A stretch of DNA of 47,574 bases from Nitratireductor sp. (GCF_017794765.1 NZ_CP051236.1:3464730-3512303), one strand, 5' to 3'. Positions 34,341 to 47,474 are shown, numbered from the stretch's first letter. Translations and numbers: made by a program. Notes: generated by a model not told the origin, from the sequence alone.

Positions 34341-35795
34341 TCAGCGCGGCAGGACGGAGCTTCCCATGAGGAATTCGTCGATTGCATGTGCCGCTTGACG
34401 CCCTTCACGGATGGCCCAGACCACGAGCGACTGGCCACGGCGGACATCGCCTGCGGCGAACAACCGGTCGACGGTCGTCTTGTAATCGCGGTCATTCGCG
34501 TTGACGTTGACCGAGTTGCGGCGATCGACATCTGTCTTCAGACGATCCCCGAACTCCGACAGAACGCCCGTCTCGGCCGGGCCGGAAAAGCCGATGGCGA
34601 TGAAGGCGAGATCGGCGCGGATAACGAATTCCGTACCGGCGATGGGCTTACGCTTCTCATCCACCTGGCAGCATTTCACGCCGGTCAGAACACCATCCTC
34701 GCCGATGAATTCGAGCGTTGCGACCTGGAATTCGCGCTCCGCACCCTCGGCCTGAGAGGACGAGGTGCGCATCTTGGTCGCCCAGTAGGGCCAGACGGCA
34801 AGCTTGTCTTCCTTTTCCGGCGGGCGCGGACGAATGTCGAGCTGGGTAACGCGCACCGCTCCCTGACGGAACGCCGTGCCCACGCAATCGGACGCGGTGT
34901 CACCGCCACCAACGACCACCACATGCTTGCCACCGGCCAGAATGGGATCGGAAGCCCAGGCAACGGACTGGATATCCTCACCGCCGACGCGCCGGTTTTG
35001 CTGAACGAGATAGGGCATGGCGTCGTGAACGCCTTCAAGATCGGCACCGGGAATACCGGCCGGGCGCGGACGCTCCGAACCGCCGCAGTAAAGAACGGCA
35101 TCATATTCGGAAAGGAGTTCTTCGACCGGCTTGTCGACACCTACATTCACACCGCAATGGAAGGTGACGCCCTCGCCCTGCATCTGCTCGACGCGGCGGT
35201 CGATATAATGCTTCTCGATCTTGAAATCAGGAATTCCGTAGCGCATCAGGCCGCCTGGCCTGCTCTCGCGCTCATAGACATGGACCTGATGACCGGCGCG
35301 GCCAAGCTGCTGGGCAGCCGCCATGCCAGCCGGCCCGGACCCGATAACAGCCACTGACTTGCCCGTCTTGTGCTCGGGCGGATAGGGCCGCACGAAGCCG
35401 GACTCATAGGCCTTGTCGGCGATTGCCTGTTCCACCGTCTTGATGGCGACGGGAATGTCTTCGAGATTGAGCGTGCATGCTTCCTCGCAGGGAGCCGGGC
35501 AAATGCGGCCCGTCCATTCGGGGAAATTGTTGGTGGAATGCAGGTTGCGGATCGCCTCGTCCCAGTCGCCATTGTAGACGAGATCGTTCCAGTCCGGGAT
35601 CTGGTTGTGAACCGGGCAGCCTGTCGGCCCATGGCAATAGGGAATGCCGCAATCCATGCAGCGCGCGGCCTGTTTCTCGACTTCCTTGTCCGACATGGGC
35701 AGCGTGAATTCGCGGAAATGGCGAATACGGTCGGATGCCGGCTGATATTTGTGGACCTGCCGGTCGATTTCGAGAAAACCTGTAACCTTACCCAT
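34341..35795 (-). CDS. gltD: Glutamate synthase (NADPH) small subunit
   Basis: This 484-residue flavoprotein passes electrons from NADPH to the large subunit. The N-terminal cysteine cluster EKQAARCMDCGIPYCHG and the CPAPCEEACTL block bind the iron-sulfur clusters. FAD binding uses VAVIGSGPAGMAAAQQLGRAGH, and NADPH binding the VVVVGGGDTASDCVGTA block. The C-terminal FAAGDVRRGQSLVVWAIREGR completes the FAD site. It is the last gene of a gltB-gst-gltD run on the minus strand, 18 bases after the transferase stop. It assimilates ammonia together with glutamine synthetase. Confidence 0.96.
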   Translation of the reverse strand: MGKVTGFLEIDRQVHKYQPASDRIRHFREFTLPMSDKEVEKQAARCMDCGIPYCHGPTGCPVHNQIPDWNDLVYNGDWDEAIRNLHSTNNFPEWTGRICPAPCEEACTLNLEDIPVAIKTVEQAIADKAYESGFVRPYPPEHKTGKSVAVIGSGPAGMAAAQQLGRAGHQVHVYERESRPGGLMRYGIPDFKIEKHYIDRRVEQMQGEGVTFHCGVNVGVDKPVEELLSEYDAVLYCGGSERPRPAGIPGADLEGVHDAMPYLVQQNRRVGGEDIQSVAWASDPILAGGKHVVVVGGGDTASDCVGTAFRQGAVRVTQLDIRPRPPEKEDKLAVWPYWATKMRTSSSQAEGAEREFQVATLEFIGEDGVLTGVKCCQVDEKRKPIAGTEFVIRADLAFIAIGFSGPAETGVLSEFGDRLKTDVDRRNSVNVNANDRDYKTTVDRLFAAGDVRRGQSLVVWAIREGRQAAHAIDEFLMGSSVLPR

Positions 35796-35813
35796 CGAGT
35801 AAACCCCGTAATT

Positions 35814-36404
35814 TTATTGAAGTGCCGGAAGTCCGAGGACATCCTCGCACCGTGCAATCCAGCGGGTGAGCGCCCTGCGCCCGTCGAATTCAAAACCGCC
35901 CTGTGGAGCGAGCCGTGTGTAACCAAGCAGGGCGATGTCGGCGATGGTCAACGCACTGCCGACAAAGAAATCACGCGTATTCAACGCCTCGTCCATGAAA
36001 TCGAGCGCGGCATCTCCGCGCTCGACCTTGACCGGATCCCGTGTCGCCACCGGTTCCTTGCGATAGACCACGTGAAAGCGCGCACCTGCCACATTGGGCT
36101 CGTGGAAATTCTGTTCCCAGAACATCCACTGGTCGATTTCAGCCTGCGCGAACGGATCATCGGGCAGCAGCGCAGAGCCACGCGCCAGATACCGGATGAT
36201 CGCGCCCGACTGCCCAAGGACACGCCCGTCATCAAACCGCACCACCGGCACCTGGCCGAAGGGCGACATGGCGAGAAACGCATCCGTGCGGCTCTCACCC
36301 GCCATGATGTCGAGCTCGTGCCAGCGATAGACGAGGCCGAGATGATCGGCCGTATATCTGACCTTCAGGCAATTTCCCGAATTCTGGTCGCCGAAGATGT
36401 CCAT
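35814..36404 (-). CDS. Glutathione S-transferase-family protein
   Basis: This 196-residue cytoplasmic protein has an N-terminal thioredoxin-like domain (about 1-78), with MDIFGDQNSGNCLKVRYTADH and the cis-proline/SNAIL-type region GQVPVVRFDDGRVLGQSGAII. An all-helical C-terminal domain (about 85-195) contains FFVGSALTIADIALLGYTRL. The likely contact residue in the SGNC stretch is a serine or cysteine at about 10-12. The substrate is unknown. It lies between gltB (26 bases before) and gltD (18 bases after) on the same strand, so it is likely in the glutamate synthase transcript. The ATG at 36404 is preferred to a TTG two codons before it. Confidence 0.88.
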   Translation of the reverse strand: MDIFGDQNSGNCLKVRYTADHLGLVYRWHELDIMAGESRTDAFLAMSPFGQVPVVRFDDGRVLGQSGAIIRYLARGSALLPDDPFAQAEIDQWMFWEQNFHEPNVAGARFHVVYRKEPVATRDPVKVERGDAALDFMDEALNTRDFFVGSALTIADIALLGYTRLAPQGGFEFDGRRALTRWIARCEDVLGLPALQ

Positions 36405-36430
36405 TGACAACAGATCCCAAAAAGCGGTGG

Positions 36431-41164
<4,734 letters not shown>

Positions 41165-41712
41165 CGCAATTCCTCACTATTGTTGCCCAGAGCCTCGCCT
41201 CCCTGAGCGGTCGTTCAGTCGCCGGGCTGCCCTTGCGGCCATCCGGGGTGTATGCACGGCATTTCCATTTAGAAGCCGGAGGAACGCTACCGGTTCGCTC
41301 CGGCGCATTTTCTTGTTCTTGGGCGGGGCATTCCTGCCTATGGATTTTGCTCCGGTCGTTGCCGGACCGCCTTCGTCGCGCCGATCACTGCCACATTACC
41401 ACGACCCGGGGAGGCGTTTGCAATGCACCGCAGCGCAATCCGCGCGCAATAAGACAGGAGTACTGTCCTATTCGCTGAAATGCCAGAAATACCAACACCA
41501 GACAAGACGGAAATGCAAATTTTTTGCGCAAAAAGCGAAAGAAAATTCCCAAGCTGCAAGTATTATCGAAATTATCCATCATCGCCGCAGATCATCCTGC
41601 AAAGCAACCGAATGACCGCAACATCTAATCTTCGGGACTTGATAGAAGGGTACGAAGCGCGCAATGTCGCGCCGCCACTGCTTATTTTAAGGTCAAAAGA
41701 GAGATCGACTGC
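41165..41712. other. Intergenic region between gltB and ltaE (divergent promoters)
   Basis: No gene is credible here. The GC-poor part around 41480-41590 contains a perfect 14-base palindrome, TTTTTGCGCAAAAA (41521-41534), and ACAG-GAGTA-CTGT near 41453. Both divergent genes need promoters in this gap. I could not fix -35/-10 elements. Confidence 0.6.
41521..41534. repeat. Perfect palindrome in the gltB/ltaE gap
   Basis: TTTTTGCGCAAAAA is a 14-base perfect palindrome in an AT-rich patch of otherwise GC-rich DNA, 179 bases before ltaE. It could be a dimeric regulator site. Confidence 0.3.
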
Positions 41713-42765
41713 ATGAATTTCGCCTCCGACAACTGGGCCGGCGCCCATCCGCAAATCGCCGAAGCGCTCACAAACAATGCAGGCGGCTACACATCGGCCT
41801 ACGGGACAGGCGATCTGGACAGACAGGTGGAGCGAGCCTTCTGCGACGTCTTCGAACGTGACGTGGCGGTCTTCTTCGTCGGTACCGGCACGGCTGCCAA
41901 CAGCCTGTCGCTCGCCTGGGCTGCCAGGCCGGGCGGGGTTGCCTTTTGTCATACGGAAGCCCACGCCATCGAAGATGAGGGAGGGGCGCCGGAATACCTG
42001 ACCGGCGGCGCCCGACTGAAGGGGGTTGCCGGGCAGTTGGGGCGCATGGATCCGAACGCGCTCGATGCGGCAATCCGCGAACACCCGGCTGAATTCGTGC
42101 ATGCGGGTCAACCCATGGCCACCTCTATTACCCAGGCCACCGAAATAGGCACGCTCTACTCTCTCGATGACATCGAGAAGATCGCCGGCATCTGCCGCGA
42201 GGCCGGTATTCCGCTGCATCTGGATGGAGCGCGCTTTGCCAACGCATTGGTGGCGCTCGAAACCACCCCGGCCGAAATGACGTGGAAACGCGGCGTCGAC
42301 ATTGTTTCCTTTGGCGGCACCAAGAATGGCTGCTGGTGCGCCGAGGCCATTGTGGTGCTCGACCCTTCGAAGGTGGGGCAGATGCATTTTCTGCGCAAGC
42401 GGGCCGCGCAGCTATTCTCCAAGTCGAGATTCATCGCCGCGCAGTTCGATGCCTACTTCAGAGACGGGTTGTGGCTCAAAACGGCCCGCCACGCCAACGC
42501 CATGGCCGGGGAACTGGCCTCCGCATTGTCAACTGCGAAAGGTACGCGCCTTGCCTGGCAACCTCAGGCGAACGAGGTGTTTGCACTCATGTCCGCCGAA
42601 AAGGCGAAGACCCTTCAGGCTGCCGGCGCACGATTCTATCCCTGGAAACCGCCATTGTCCTTCGCCGCCGAGATCAGGGAGGGGGAAATACTCCATCGCT
42701 TCGTGACCAGCTTCGCGACCGAGCCCTCTGAAATCAGGCAGTTTGCAGAGCTTCTTCAAGGCTGA
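41713..42765 (+). CDS. ltaE: Low-specificity L-threonine aldolase
   Basis: This 350-residue PLP enzyme splits threonine or allo-threonine into glycine and acetaldehyde. The opening MNFASDNWAGAHPQI is typical of this bacterial subgroup. FVGTGTAANSLSLAWAA and CHTEAHAIEDEGGAPEYL build the substrate pocket. HLDGARFANALVAL carries the PLP-contacting aspartate, and SFGGTKNGCWCAEAIV the Schiff-base lysine. Length is standard. The bufferin operon begins 156 bases after its stop in the same direction, but the gap suggests a separate promoter. Confidence 0.94.
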   Translation: MNFASDNWAGAHPQIAEALTNNAGGYTSAYGTGDLDRQVERAFCDVFERDVAVFFVGTGTAANSLSLAWAARPGGVAFCHTEAHAIEDEGGAPEYLTGGARLKGVAGQLGRMDPNALDAAIREHPAEFVHAGQPMATSITQATEIGTLYSLDDIEKIAGICREAGIPLHLDGARFANALVALETTPAEMTWKRGVDIVSFGGTKNGCWCAEAIVVLDPSKVGQMHFLRKRAAQLFSKSRFIAAQFDAYFRDGLWLKTARHANAMAGELASALSTAKGTRLAWQPQANEVFALMSAEKAKTLQAAGARFYPWKPPLSFAAEIREGEILHRFVTSFATEPSEIRQFAELLQG

Positions 42766-42844
42766 GCGTCACGCGCGCGTCCCCGCCGATAAACACGCTT
42801 TCACGCCCATGTGATGGTGGATCGCGCGCGCTTGATTTCCAAGT

Positions 42845-42865
42845 GAACGTTCCCTCTGGAAGAAC
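42845..42865 (+). promoter_or_regulatory. Possible operator upstream of the bufferin operon
   Basis: GAACGTTC (42845-42852) is a perfect 8-base palindrome, followed by TTCC-CTCT-GGAA (42850-42861) and GAAC (42862-42865). A further inverted repeat, GCCGGA/TCCGGC, spans 42873-42891. These lie 57-77 bases before bufA1. No sensor, sigma factor or regulator gene is in the window, so any control of the operon is unproven. Confidence 0.25.
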
Positions 42866-42921
42866 GGGTCCTGCCGGAGCCGAATTCCGGCTTCGTCACG
42901 ACCTCGAGAGGAGAACGTTTC

Positions 42922-43227
42922 ATGTCCACGAAAACCGCACTCACCGCTGCCTATATCGCCGGAACAGTCGCAGCCGCCCTGTCTGCAGGCACCCTTGCCA
43001 CGACCACGGCTGCACAGGCTCAGGAAAAAGAGAAATGCTACGGCGTTTCCATGGCAGGCAAGAATGACTGCGCAGCCGGCCCCGGCACCACCTGCGCCGG
43101 CACATCGAAGGTCGACTATCAGGGCAACGCCTGGACTTATGTAGATTCCGGAACCTGCACCACGATGGAGCTTCCCGGCGACCGCATGGGTTCGCTTGAG
43201 CCGCTCGATCGCGATCTGCCGTCCTGA
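42922..43227 (+). CDS. bufA1: Bufferin-type precursor peptide (DUF2282, BufA1)
   Basis: This 101-residue secreted precursor has a signal peptide of about 34 residues ending AAQAQ. The mature core has four cysteines at 39, 50, 58 and 79, in the blocks [28 protein letters not shown] and GTC. This spacing and the KNDCAAG and CAGTSK motifs are the DUF2282 signature. Known relatives are precursors of bufferins, ribosomally made peptides whose cysteines are partly converted to thiooxazoles by a DUF692 enzyme and which bind copper in the periplasm. The ATG at 42922 has GAGGAG upstream. It leads the operon bufA1-bufB-bufC-doxX. Cysteine modification here is inferred from family. Confidence 0.92.
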   Translation: MSTKTALTAAYIAGTVAAALSAGTLATTTAAQAQEKEKCYGVSMAGKNDCAAGPGTTCAGTSKVDYQGNAWTYVDSGTCTTMELPGDRMGSLEPLDRDLPS

Positions 43228-43271
43228 TCGGCCTGACAGCATCCTGAACCAGAAATGCCGGGAGGCGCCCG

Positions 43272-44192
43272 ATGCTACGCGAAGTCAAACTTCCATCCGC
43301 AAACGACAGTCGCTTCCCGGCACTCGACCCCGCCGGCAGAGCCGGAGCCAGCTTCAAACCACAGCATTTTGAGGAAATCTCCGCAGAGCCCACTTCCGTG
43401 GGCTTTGTCGAAGTCCATGCAGAAAACTATATGGGCGCGGGCGGACCGCCTCACGCCGCACTGACTGAAATCCGCAACGTGCTGCCCGTCTCCCTGCACG
43501 GTGTCTGCATGTCCATCGGCGGTCTGGACCCGCTCGATCCTGATCATCTGTCCCGCTTCGCCAGGCTCGTCGAACGCTATGAGCCCTTCAAGGTGTCCGA
43601 ACATCTCGCATGGTCGACCCATGACGATGTATTTTTCAACGACCTCCTGCCCCTTCCCTATACTGACGAGACGCTGGCGCGTGTGTGCGAGCATATCAAC
43701 CAGGTACAGGAAGCCATCGGCAGACCGTTGCTGCTTGAAAACCCGTCGACCTATGTCCTCTTCTCCGAATCCAGCTGGAACGAGACCGATTTCCTGCGTG
43801 AAATCGTCAAACGTACGGGCTGCGGTCTGTTGCTCGACATCAACAACGTCTTCGTTTCCGCAACCAATCACGGTTTCAGCGCCACCGAATATCTGGCCGA
43901 CTTTCCACTCGCACATGTCGGCGAAATTCATCTCGCCGGCCATGACGAGCAGGAAGATGACGAGGGCGCGCCGCTTCTGATCGACAGCCATGACCGACCG
44001 GTCGCCGATCCCGTTTGGAGCCTTTACGAGATGGTGATCGAACAATGTGGACCGGTCGATACACTTGTCGAGTGGGATTCTGATGTGCCCGACTGGCCGA
44101 TCCTGCGCTCGGAAGCCATTGCTGCCGAGCGCATTCTCGACCGCCATCGCGGACGCCAGCAGAGCGTGAAACGCCATGCGCTACACTCCTGA
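43272..44192 (+). CDS. bufB: DUF692 multinuclear non-heme iron oxidase (BufB)
   Basis: This 306-residue enzyme has the TIM-barrel DUF692 plan. Metal-site residues appear as VEVHAENY (Glu47, His49, Glu51), SLHG (His76), SEHLAW (Glu110, His111), LLENPS (Glu156, Asn157), LLDINNVF (Asp189), His200, GEIHLAGH (Glu218, His220, His224) and LVEWDSD (Glu267). Members bind two or three irons and oxidise cysteines of a precursor peptide. It follows bufA1 by 44 bases with GGAGG before its ATG, so it is the matching modifying enzyme. The last codons overlap the next gene. All expected motif residues are present. Confidence 0.93.
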   Translation: MLREVKLPSANDSRFPALDPAGRAGASFKPQHFEEISAEPTSVGFVEVHAENYMGAGGPPHAALTEIRNVLPVSLHGVCMSIGGLDPLDPDHLSRFARLVERYEPFKVSEHLAWSTHDDVFFNDLLPLPYTDETLARVCEHINQVQEAIGRPLLLENPSTYVLFSESSWNETDFLREIVKRTGCGLLLDINNVFVSATNHGFSATEYLADFPLAHVGEIHLAGHDEQEDDEGAPLLIDSHDRPVADPVWSLYEMVIEQCGPVDTLVEWDSDVPDWPILRSEAIAAERILDRHRGRQQSVKRHALHS

Positions 44193-44991
44193 CATGCCCG
44201 CCGAAGGCAATCCTGCAGGATATGACGGCGCGTTTGGTTCCGTGCTGCTCGACCCCGAACGCGCCACGCCCGAGGGTTTGACCGGCCCGCGCGGCAAGTC
44301 CGCAAACAAGCGCTTCAACGTCTACCGCAACAATGTCACGCACAGCCTCGTCACGGCTCTGACCGAGATCTTCCCCACGGTGGCGCAGATCCTCGGGGAG
44401 GACAACTTTCGCATGATCGCGCGAGACTTCGTGCGGGCACACCCGCCGCGCTCGCGGCTCGTCTTTGAGTATGGTCAAGATTTTGCTCGTTTCCTCGCCG
44501 GCTGCGCCCCGATCAGCCATCTGAAATACCTGCCTGACGTCGCCCGGCTCGAACGTGCCTGGCTGGACGCCTATCATGCGACCGACCATGCACCGCTTGC
44601 CGCAGATGATCTGAGTGCGCTACCGCCGGAGGCTCTGGCAACAGCAGTCTTCACGCCACATCCTGCTGCAAAGTTCATTTCGTCCGCCTACGCGATCCAC
44701 ACGATCTTTACCGCCCATCGGGAAGGGCCGATGCCCGAACGCATCAATGCCGGTGTCGCACAGGCAGTCCTTGTGACGCGACCGGCTCTCACGGTGCAGG
44801 TGCGCAAAATCGACCACGGTCAGTTTCTTTTTATTGAGGCACTCAGCCGTGGAGCCCCACTGCAGCAGGCCGCGGGCCTCTCGCTTGCGGCGGTGCCGGA
44901 ATTCGACCTTCAGGCTGCAATTGCCTTGACCATTGAAAGCGGCGCTTTTGCAGGTTGCCGTTCAAGCAGTGATATTGACGAAAAGGATTAA
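44176..44991 (+). CDS. bufC: DUF2063 partner protein (BufC)
   Basis: This 271-residue protein has a DUF2063 domain in its first half: [23 protein letters not shown], then the [23 protein letters not shown] block and [15 protein letters not shown] second, less conserved domain follows (about 130-260). In the described systems this protein partners the DUF692 enzyme and recruits the precursor. The ATG at 44176 overlaps bufB by 17 bases, and an ATG at 44194, just past the bufB stop, is the alternative. Both have weak ribosome sites, so translational coupling is likely. It sits in the standard third place in the operon. Confidence 0.92.
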   Translation: MRYTPDMPAEGNPAGYDGAFGSVLLDPERATPEGLTGPRGKSANKRFNVYRNNVTHSLVTALTEIFPTVAQILGEDNFRMIARDFVRAHPPRSRLVFEYGQDFARFLAGCAPISHLKYLPDVARLERAWLDAYHATDHAPLAADDLSALPPEALATAVFTPHPAAKFISSAYAIHTIFTAHREGPMPERINAGVAQAVLVTRPALTVQVRKIDHGQFLFIEALSRGAPLQQAAGLSLAAVPEFDLQAAIALTIESGAFAGCRSSSDIDEKD

Positions 44992-44996
44992 GGCCC

Positions 44997-45566
44997 GTGT
45001 TTCAGACAATCGAGGCGCTGCATGCGCGTGTATTCTCGACCGTGGAGCGCTTGCTTGACGGATGGTTCCTGGGCCTTACAGCCCGCTTCTCCTTCTTCGC
45101 CGTTCTCTATTTCTACTTCCTGAACTCGGCACGTACGAAAGTCGGAGACGGCTTTTTCGGATTCTTTCACGTCGCTGACGGCGCCTATTACCAGATCGCG
45201 CTGCCGGCAGTGGAAGCGGCGGGCGGCAACGTCTCCGCCGTATCGTTCATCCCATGGGGGATGATTGTCTGGCTGGGGACATATTCTGAGTTCGTGTTGC
45301 CATTGCTGATCGTGTTCGGATTGTTCACCCGCATCGCAGCGCTCGGCATGATCGGTTTCGTGCTCGTGCAGTCCTATGTCGACATCGCCGTTCACAAGGT
45401 CGGCTCCCAGACGGCAGGCGCCTGGTTCGATCGCTTTTCGGACGGGCTGATCTGGGACCAGCGCACGCTCTGGGTTTTCCTGCTTCTCTATCTGGTGGTC
45501 AAAGGTGCGGGGCTGATCTCACTCGACGCCCTTCTTTCGCGCCGCCGCGCGATTCCAAACACCTGA
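44997..45566 (+). CDS. DoxX-family membrane protein of the bufferin operon
   Basis: This 189-residue inner-membrane protein has four hydrophobic helices (about 22-38, 82-105, 112-128 and 155-180). It carries the DoxX-type GLTARFSFFAVLYFYFLNS start and PLLIVFGLFTRIAALGMIGFV. It starts with GTG at 44997, 5 bases after the bufC stop, with AAGG upstream. DoxX proteins often end such DUF2282-DUF692-DUF2063 operons; their exact role is not known, with membrane redox or copper handling proposed by context. A stem-loop (45574-45594) follows and converges with hsp20. Confidence 0.9.
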   Translation: MFQTIEALHARVFSTVERLLDGWFLGLTARFSFFAVLYFYFLNSARTKVGDGFFGFFHVADGAYYQIALPAVEAAGGNVSAVSFIPWGMIVWLGTYSEFVLPLLIVFGLFTRIAALGMIGFVLVQSYVDIAVHKVGSQTAGAWFDRFSDGLIWDQRTLWVFLLLYLVVKGAGLISLDALLSRRRAIPNT

Positions 45567-45573
45567 ACCAGAA

Positions 45574-45594
45574 GCGGCGCCACAAGGGCGCCGC
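45574..45594. terminator. Stem-loop between the bufferin operon and hsp20
   Basis: GCGGCGCC and GGCGCCGC are perfect 8-base arms with a 5-base loop ACAAG, 8 bases after the DoxX stop. No T-run follows, so it may end transcription weakly or protect the 3' end of both convergent transcripts. Confidence 0.5.
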
Positions 45595-45622
45595 CGTCAG
45601 GTCTTTAAGGCACTTATTCGCC

Positions 45623-46081
45623 TTAGTGGGCCTTGGCCTCGATCTCCTTCGCATCCTTCACCGAAGCAATGGGGATGCGGCGCGGCTTCATCTCCTCGGG
45701 GATGTTGCGCGTGAGCTCGATGTGAAGCAGGCCGTTCTCCAGACTGGCGCCCGCCACCTCGACATGGTCGGCAAGCTGGAAGCGGCGCTCGAAGCTGCGC
45801 GAGGCAATGCCGCGATAAAGCAGCTCACCCTCATCCTTCTGTTCCGTGCTCTTCTCGCCCTTGACGGTGAGCACATTGCGGTGAGCCTCGATGGAAATGT
45901 CCTCCTCGCCGAACCCGGCGACCGCCATCGAGATGCGGTAGGCGTCCTCACCCGTGCGCTCGATATTGTAGGGCGGATAGGTCTGGCCGTTATCCGGCTG
46001 CCCGAGCGTATCGAGCATCGAGAAAAGCCGGTCGAACCCGACGGTGGAACGATAGAGAGGCGAAAAATCAACGTGACGCAT
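45623..46081 (-). CDS. Small heat-shock protein (Hsp20/IbpA family)
   Basis: This 152-residue chaperone holds unfolded proteins. It opens MRHVDFSPLYRSTVGFDRLF, typical of rhizobial class A IbpA-like proteins, and has an alpha-crystallin domain (about 35-125) with YPPYNIERTGEDAYRISMAV. The C-terminal anchor is IPEEMKPRRIPI, with the I-x-I motif. The ATG at 46081 has AGGAGA upstream. The leader carries a ROSE-like thermometer and an RpoH promoter, so it should be induced by heat at both transcription and translation. Confidence 0.95.
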   Translation of the reverse strand: MRHVDFSPLYRSTVGFDRLFSMLDTLGQPDNGQTYPPYNIERTGEDAYRISMAVAGFGEEDISIEAHRNVLTVKGEKSTEQKDEGELLYRGIASRSFERRFQLADHVEVAGASLENGLLHIELTRNIPEEMKPRRIPIASVKDAKEIEAKAH

Positions 46082-46180
46082 CGTTTGTTCTCCTGTTGAG
46101 CAACATTGCGTTATGGCCGTTTTCCGAAACCCGCTTATGGGCGTTTCTGAGTGGCCAGCGGCCCCGTCCTGGCGGCCGCA
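46082..46180 (-). promoter_or_regulatory. ROSE-like RNA thermometer in the hsp20 leader
   Basis: In the mRNA sense the ribosome site AGGAG (46090-46094) faces TTGCT (46099-46103) across a CAAC loop. This is the ROSE hallmark: U-U-G-C-U pairs with A-G-G-A-G through a G-G mismatch that opens with warmth. A further hairpin, GCGGCC/GGCCGC (46158-46163 with 46174-46179), lies upstream in the leader. ROSE elements typically have two to four hairpins before small heat-shock genes in rhizobia. Confidence 0.82.
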
Positions 46181-46186
46181 GAAATT

Positions 46187-46215
46187 ATATGGGGACATCA
46201 AAAATACGGTTCAAG
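46187..46215 (-). promoter_or_regulatory. RpoH (sigma-32) promoter of hsp20
   Basis: On the minus strand CTTGAA (46210-46215) and CCCCATAT (46187-46194) are separated by 15 bases. Both boxes match the sigma-32 consensus exactly. The expected start near 46180 gives a leader of about 100 bases, enough for the ROSE hairpins. Confidence 0.85.
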
Positions 46216-46508
46216 AGCGCGCGCCTCGCACATGAACAGCCGATGAACAGCCCACTCGGGAATCGTTCAGCTTGATCACGGTAGGGTTGGCGAACCTGAT
46301 GGATGGCCTTGCGCTGCCATCAGGCAAGCACCGGATGTAACGTCCCTTCCACCGGTGCGGAACGCCGGAAGCGGCATGACGTCGCTTCCGGCATTCGTTT
46401 CCCCAAACCTTTCCGTTTCTTGCGTTTCAGGCGACCGGGCTCTATCAATCCATAGGAATATCATCTTCTGACGACCCTCATCTCCGCTCTTGAGGCCAAT
46501 GTTTCTGC
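46216..46508. other. Non-coding gap with two hairpins
   Basis: No convincing gene is visible. Two perfect hairpins occur: CCTGATGG/CCATCAGG (46295-46302 with 46317-46324) and GCCGGAAGCG/CGCTTCCGGC (46364-46373 with 46383-46392). A small RNA or structured leader of the hydrolase gene is possible but unsupported by any promoter I could recognise. Confidence 0.5.
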
Positions 46509-47468
46509 ATGGATGACCTGCTTATCGTGGTTCCGGAAAATCCCGCACCAGAGGGGATCAGGGCAGGTCTGTTGCGGACAAGCGACGGGATCTCAATCCG
46601 GTACGCACGCGTTCCGGGCCGGGGCGAGGCGAAACACGGCACTGTGGTGGTGCTTCCCGGTCGCAACGAATACATCGAGAAATACTTCGAGACGGCCGAC
46701 GATCTCGCGCAGCGCGGCTATGGGACGGCAATCCTCGACTGGCGTGGGCAGGGTGGCTCCGAAAGGCTTCTGGCGAATGCCAATCGCGGCTATGTGGAGA
46801 GCTTTGACGACTATGTCCGCGACCTGGACGCGCTGTTTGAGCAGGTTGTTCTGCCCGACTGCCGGGGCCCCTATTACATCCTCGCGCACTCGACCGGTGT
46901 GCTGGTTGCCCTTCTCGCCTCCCCCAGCCTTACCAACCGCGTGCGCCGCATGGTGCTCTGTGCGCCCTTGCTCGGCCTTGCGGCATCACCGTCAACAACG
47001 GTTTGGGTCAGGCGCCTCGCCCGGTTTCTCTATGCGATCGGGCTTGGAAAAATGTACATGCCGGGCCGTCGAAACCGGCTCAAGACCCCGGATTTTTCAC
47101 CGGCAGCGTTAAGTTCCGACCCGGCGCGTTTCAACCGCAACCGCGCGACTGTGACAGCCTGGCCTGGGCTTGCCATCAATGGCCCGACAGTGGCCTGGAC
47201 GCGGGCGATGTTCCGCGCCGTGGAACAGGTAACGGAGCCGGAGTTCATGGCACGGCTGCACATCCCCTCGCTGACACTGGCAGCAGGGGGCGACCGGGTC
47301 GTTTCCAACAGGGCGATTGAGGCCTATGTACGCCATCTGCGCAGCGGTTCCCTGTTGACGATCGACGGAGCGCGGCACGAATTGCTTCAGGAAGCCGATC
47401 GCTATCGCGAACAGGCGCTTGCAGCTTTCTTTGCTTTCCTGGAAGGCACGGGCGACATCGACTACTGA
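46509..47468 (+). CDS. PldB-type alpha/beta hydrolase (lysophospholipase-like)
   Basis: This 319-residue alpha/beta hydrolase resembles rhizobial PldB lysophospholipases. It has VVVLPGRNEYIEKYFETADDL near residue 46, the TAILDWRGQGGSERLL block, and the nucleophile elbow YILAHSTGVLVALL, where HSTGV replaces the usual GHSxGG. The C-terminal LTLAAGGDRVVSNRAIEAYV and DGARHELLQEAD hold the acidic and histidine residues of the triad. No signal peptide is visible, so it is cytoplasmic. The ribosome site before the ATG at 46509 is weak. Substrate specificity is inferred from the family name only. Confidence 0.85.
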   Translation: MDDLLIVVPENPAPEGIRAGLLRTSDGISIRYARVPGRGEAKHGTVVVLPGRNEYIEKYFETADDLAQRGYGTAILDWRGQGGSERLLANANRGYVESFDDYVRDLDALFEQVVLPDCRGPYYILAHSTGVLVALLASPSLTNRVRRMVLCAPLLGLAASPSTTVWVRRLARFLYAIGLGKMYMPGRRNRLKTPDFSPAALSSDPARFNRNRATVTAWPGLAINGPTVAWTRAMFRAVEQVTEPEFMARLHIPSLTLAAGGDRVVSNRAIEAYVRHLRSGSLLTIDGARHELLQEADRYREQALAAFFAFLEGTGDIDY

Positions 47469-47474
47469 ACAGGA

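Noticed and set aside
46040..46079. GGAAC...CGT spacing inside hsp20 resembling an EcfG promoter
   Set aside because: It lies within the coding sequence on the opposite strand with the wrong spacing; the RpoH promoter upstream explains expression.
46276..46464. A 62-codon minus-strand open frame in the gap before the PldB gene
   Set aside because: No ribosome site and no recognisable motif; the hairpins in the gap account better for its structure.
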